Source: Mesorhizobium kowhaii (lineage in GTDB: Bacteria > Pseudomonadota > Alphaproteobacteria > Rhizobiales > Rhizobiaceae). From it: 64,000 bases of DNA. The position numbers were made by a program, and so were the translations under genes. The notes below the pieces were generated by a model. That model was not told where the DNA came from, searched no databases, and was given only the letters and a program-made list of their open reading frames with translations. The stretch lies in contig NZ_MZXV01000032.1 of the NCBI RefSeq assembly GCF_003253745.1, positions 1-64,000 of the forward strand. Direction: 5' to 3'. Below, in pieces: positions 61,494 to 64,000 of this stretch; positions within the stretch are counted from its first letter, which is position 1, and every line of letters begins with the position of its first letter.

Positions 61494-62561
61494 GTGAAAA
61501 TCATCAAGACGTTAGTCGCCGCCTTGGCGGTCAGCATCGCGGCCATGTCGGCCACCGCCTACGCAGCAGACAAAGGCCTGATCGGCGTGCTGATGCCCAC
61601 CAAGACCTCGCAGCGCTGGATCAATGACGGCGACGCCGTCAAGTCCCAGCTCGAGGCTCTGGGCTACACGGTCGACCTGCAATATGCGCAGGACGACATT
61701 CCAAACCAGCTCAGCCAGCTGGAAAACGAAATCACCAAGGGCCCGAAGGCGCTGATCATCGCTTCGATCGACGGCACCACCCTGTCGGACGCGCTGCAGA
61801 AGGCCGCTGACGCCGGCGTCGTCGTCGTTGCCTATGACCGCCTGATCAAGAAGACCGCCAATGTCGACTACTACACCACCTTCGACAATTTCGGTGTCGG
61901 CGTCATCCAGGCCAATTCGCTGCTCAAGGGCCTCGGCTATCCGGACAAGAAGGGTCCGTTCAACATCGAGCTGTTCGGCGGCTCGCCGGACGACAACAAT
62001 GCCTTCTTCTTCTACAACGGCGCCATGTCCATTCTTCAGCCGCTGATCGACAGCAAGGTGCTCGTCGTGAAGTCCGGCCAGACGGGTATGGACAAGGTCG
62101 GCACGTTGCGCTGGCTGGCGGCAACCGCCCAGGCGCGTATGGACAATCTGCTCTCCGCCAACTACTCGGACGGCAGCCGCGTCGATGGCGTTCTGTCGCC
62201 ATATGACGGCCTTTCGCGCGGTATCACCGCATCGCTGCGCGCCGTGGGCTACGGCACGGACGCTCAGCCCTGGCCGATCGTGACCGGCCAGGACGCCGAG
62301 ACCGCCTCGGTCAAGCTGATCATCTCGGGCGAGCAGTACTCGACCGTGTTCAAGGACACCCGCGAACTGGCCAAGGCCACTGTCGGTCTGGTCGACAAGG
62401 TGCTGTCGGGCGGCAAGCCCGACGGCCTCGACACCAAGACCTACAACAACGACGTCAAGGTCGTTCCTTCGATCCTGCTGACGCCGCATGAAGTCGACAA
62501 GTCGAACTACCAGGCGCTGGTGGTCGACTCCGGCTACATCAAGGCCGACGACCTGAAGTAA
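61494..62561 (+). CDS. chvE: Multiple-sugar periplasmic binding protein ChvE
   Basis: A 355-residue periplasmic sugar-binding protein. Signal peptide [20 protein letters not shown]; mature motifs [62 protein letters not shown] and [18 protein letters not shown] are those of ChvE/xylose-type proteins. In Agrobacterium ChvE binds galactose, glucose, arabinose and sugar acids and also feeds a chemotaxis/virulence signal. Start is GTG 61494 after GGGAGAGTTAA. Confidence 0.93.
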   Translation: MKIIKTLVAALAVSIAAMSATAYAADKGLIGVLMPTKTSQRWINDGDAVKSQLEALGYTVDLQYAQDDIPNQLSQLENEITKGPKALIIASIDGTTLSDALQKAADAGVVVVAYDRLIKKTANVDYYTTFDNFGVGVIQANSLLKGLGYPDKKGPFNIELFGGSPDDNNAFFFYNGAMSILQPLIDSKVLVVKSGQTGMDKVGTLRWLAATAQARMDNLLSANYSDGSRVDGVLSPYDGLSRGITASLRAVGYGTDAQPWPIVTGQDAETASVKLIISGEQYSTVFKDTRELAKATVGLVDKVLSGGKPDGLDTKTYNNDVKVVPSILLTPHEVDKSNYQALVVDSGYIKADDLK

Positions 62562-62579
62562 TCGCATTTGCAAAGCCTG

Positions 62580-62607
62580 GGGTCCCGCGCAAAGCGGGGC
62601 CCTTTTT
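62580..62607 (+). terminator. Terminator-like hairpin between chvE and gguA
   Basis: GGGTCCCGC (62580-62588) pairs with GCGGGGCCC (62594-62602; one G-U pair) and is followed by TTTTT (62603-62607). It lies 18 bases past the chvE stop. It probably acts as a partial terminator, so that chvE mRNA exceeds transporter mRNA. Confidence 0.75.
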
Positions 62608-62682
62608 GCTAGCGCGGCGAATCCAAAATTCGCATACTAGCCCCCGGGCATTGTTCCGGACCTTGGAGGAGCGGTATTCCTG

Positions 62683-64000
62683 ATGGCCTCGACGATTTTG
62701 GAGATGCGCGACATCACCAAGACGTTCCCCGGCGTGAAGGCGCTGTCGAACGTCAACCTCAGCGTCGAGGAAGGCGAGATCCATGCCGTGGTCGGCGAGA
62801 ACGGCGCCGGCAAGTCGACGCTGATGAAGGTGCTGTCAGGCGTGTATGCGTCCGGCACCTATGATGGCGCAATCGTCTACCGTGGCGAGGAATGCCATTT
62901 CAAAGGCATTCACGACAGCGAACACAAGGGCATCGTCATCATCCACCAGGAGCTTGCGCTGGTGCCGATGCTGTCGATCGCCGAAAACATTTTCCTTGGC
63001 AACGAACACGCCAGATTTGGCATCATCGACTGGAATGCCAACGAGACACGTACCAGCGCCTTGCTGAAGAAGGTGGGCCTCAAGGAGGACCCCAAGACGC
63101 TGATCACCAATATTGGCGTCGGCAAGCAGCAACTGGTCGAGATCGCCAAGGCGCTCAGCAAGGAAGTGAAGCTGCTGATCCTCGACGAGCCGACGGCGAG
63201 CCTGTCCGAGAAAGACAGCCAGGCGCTGCTCGATCTGCTGCTCGAGTTCAAGCGGCAAGGCATCACCTCGATCCTGATCTCGCACAAGCTCAACGAGGTG
63301 AACCGGGTCGCCGACAAGGTCACCATCATCCGCGACGGGCGGACCATCGAGACGCTGGCCAAGAAAGACATCTCGGAAGACCGTATCATCACCTCGATGG
63401 TCGGCCGCTCGCTCGACGACCGTTATCCGCCGCGAGAACCCAAGATCGGCGAGATCGTGCTCCAGGTGAAGGACTGGTCGGTCTATCACCCGATCCACGC
63501 CGAGCGGCAAGTGATCAAGGGCATCGATATCAATGTCCGCAAGGGCGAAGTGGTGGGCATCGCCGGGCTGATGGGCGCCGGGCGCACCGAATTCGCGATG
63601 AGCCTGTTCGGCCGCTCCTATGGCCGCCGCATCACTGGCGAGGTGCTGCTCAAGGGCAAGCCGATCGATGTCTCGTCGGTGAGCAAGGCAGTGGAACACG
63701 GCATTGCCTACGTCACCGAGGACCGCAAGACCTACGGTCTCAATCTCATCGATCACATCAAGCACAACATCACGCTGGCCAACCTACCCGGCGTGTCGCG
63801 CCACGCCGTGATCGACGACCTGCGCGAACTTGCCGTCGCCAACGACTACAAGGCCAAGACCAACATCCGCTCGTCCAGCGTCTATCAGATGACCGGCAAT
63901 CTGTCGGGCGGCAATCAACAGAAGGTGGTGCTGTCGAAATGGCTGTTCGCCAATCCGGAAGTGCTGATCCTCGACGAGCCGACGCGCGGCATCGACGTCG
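62683..64000 (+). CDS. gguA: Sugar ABC transporter ATPase GguA (partial, cut by window end)
   Basis: The first 439 codons of a duplicated sugar ATPase are visible. First domain: Walker [23 protein letters not shown]-loop, Walker [13 protein letters not shown]. Second domain: [32 protein letters not shown] signature, and Walker [13 protein letters not shown] at the window end. Translation likely starts at ATG 62683, with GGAGG 14 bases upstream; ATG 62704 is an alternative. With ChvE and a GguB-type permease beyond the window it forms the multiple-monosaccharide transporter. Confidence 0.9.
   Translation, partial: MASTILEMRDITKTFPGVKALSNVNLSVEEGEIHAVVGENGAGKSTLMKVLSGVYASGTYDGAIVYRGEECHFKGIHDSEHKGIVIIHQELALVPMLSIAENIFLGNEHARFGIIDWNANETRTSALLKKVGLKEDPKTLITNIGVGKQQLVEIAKALSKEVKLLILDEPTASLSEKDSQALLDLLLEFKRQGITSILISHKLNEVNRVADKVTIIRDGRTIETLAKKDISEDRIITSMVGRSLDDRYPPREPKIGEIVLQVKDWSVYHPIHAERQVIKGIDINVRKGEVVGIAGLMGAGRTEFAMSLFGRSYGRRITGEVLLKGKPIDVSSVSKAVEHGIAYVTEDRKTYGLNLIDHIKHNITLANLPGVSRHAVIDDLRELAVANDYKAKTNIRSSSVYQMTGNLSGGNQQKVVLSKWLFANPEVLILDEPTRGIDV

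Noticed and set aside
1..64000. CRISPR arrays, rRNA genes, complete insertion sequences or integrase genes
   Set aside because: No regularly spaced repeats, no rRNA signature and no transposase or integrase signatures were seen on either strand.

Overview
The window looks like a chromosome segment of a nodulating alphaproteobacterium of the Mesorhizobium type. It carries a nodulation sulfotransferase gene (nodH) beside nodJ 3' ends, a complete rhizobial L-rhamnose locus (rhaDI / rhaRSTPQUK), a gbpR-chvE-gguA sugar locus, hemA behind a FixK/FnrN-type box, and rhizobial palindromic repeats. Core genes are GC-rich; roughly the first 10 kb is more AT-mixed, gene-poor and full of broken genes. The genus is inferred from gene content, not from a marker gene.

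Region 1 (1-5.1 kb) is the decaying edge of a symbiosis region: the end of nodJ, a second diverged nodJ end, intact nodH, the N-terminus of a MucR/Ros regulator, a frameshifted alpha/beta hydrolase, an intact cystathionine gamma-synthase-like gene, a frameshifted and truncated methionine gamma-lyase gene joined directly to a 5'-truncated SRPBCC gene with an in-frame stop. Region 2 (5.1-10.2 kb) holds an acyltransferase, broken genes (trypco2-like, DUF1330) and several small conserved-looking genes.

Region 3 (10.2-20.3 kb) contains a hydrolase divergent from a winged-helix/TPR regulator, then a ferric-siderophore uptake locus (esterase, FhuB-like permease, FhuD-like binding protein, and a divergent TonB receptor) around a perfect TGA-N9-TCA iron-responsive operator. 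The receptor's last codons are frameshifted. No ATPase gene is present in the locus.

Region 4 (20.3-33.1 kb) has gamma-glutamyltranspeptidase and the rhamnose regulon. rhaD and rhaI read left, rhaRSTPQUK reads right, and a nested inverted-repeat operator lies between. Region 5 (33.2-40.6 kb) has a D-amino-acid module (dehydrogenase plus an amino-acid racemase fused to an arginase-like domain that has lost metal ligands), galE/exoB, hemA, an aminotransferase and mscL. Region 6 (40.9-49.9 kb) has a CrbS/CrbR-like two-component pair, pyrD, a MATE exporter, a histone-deacetylase-family protein and small envelope proteins.

Region 7 (50.3-59.8 kb) has an outer-membrane beta-barrel, a lipoprotein, an OmpR/EnvZ-type pair and an envelope glycan cluster (GT2, methyltransferase, GtrA, polytopic protein, acyltransferase-SGNH), ending at tRNA-Gly(CCC). 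Region 8 (59.8-64 kb) has gbpR, chvE and the start of gguA, cut by the window end.

All family assignments come from reading the translated sequence by eye and from family knowledge. No database search was run.
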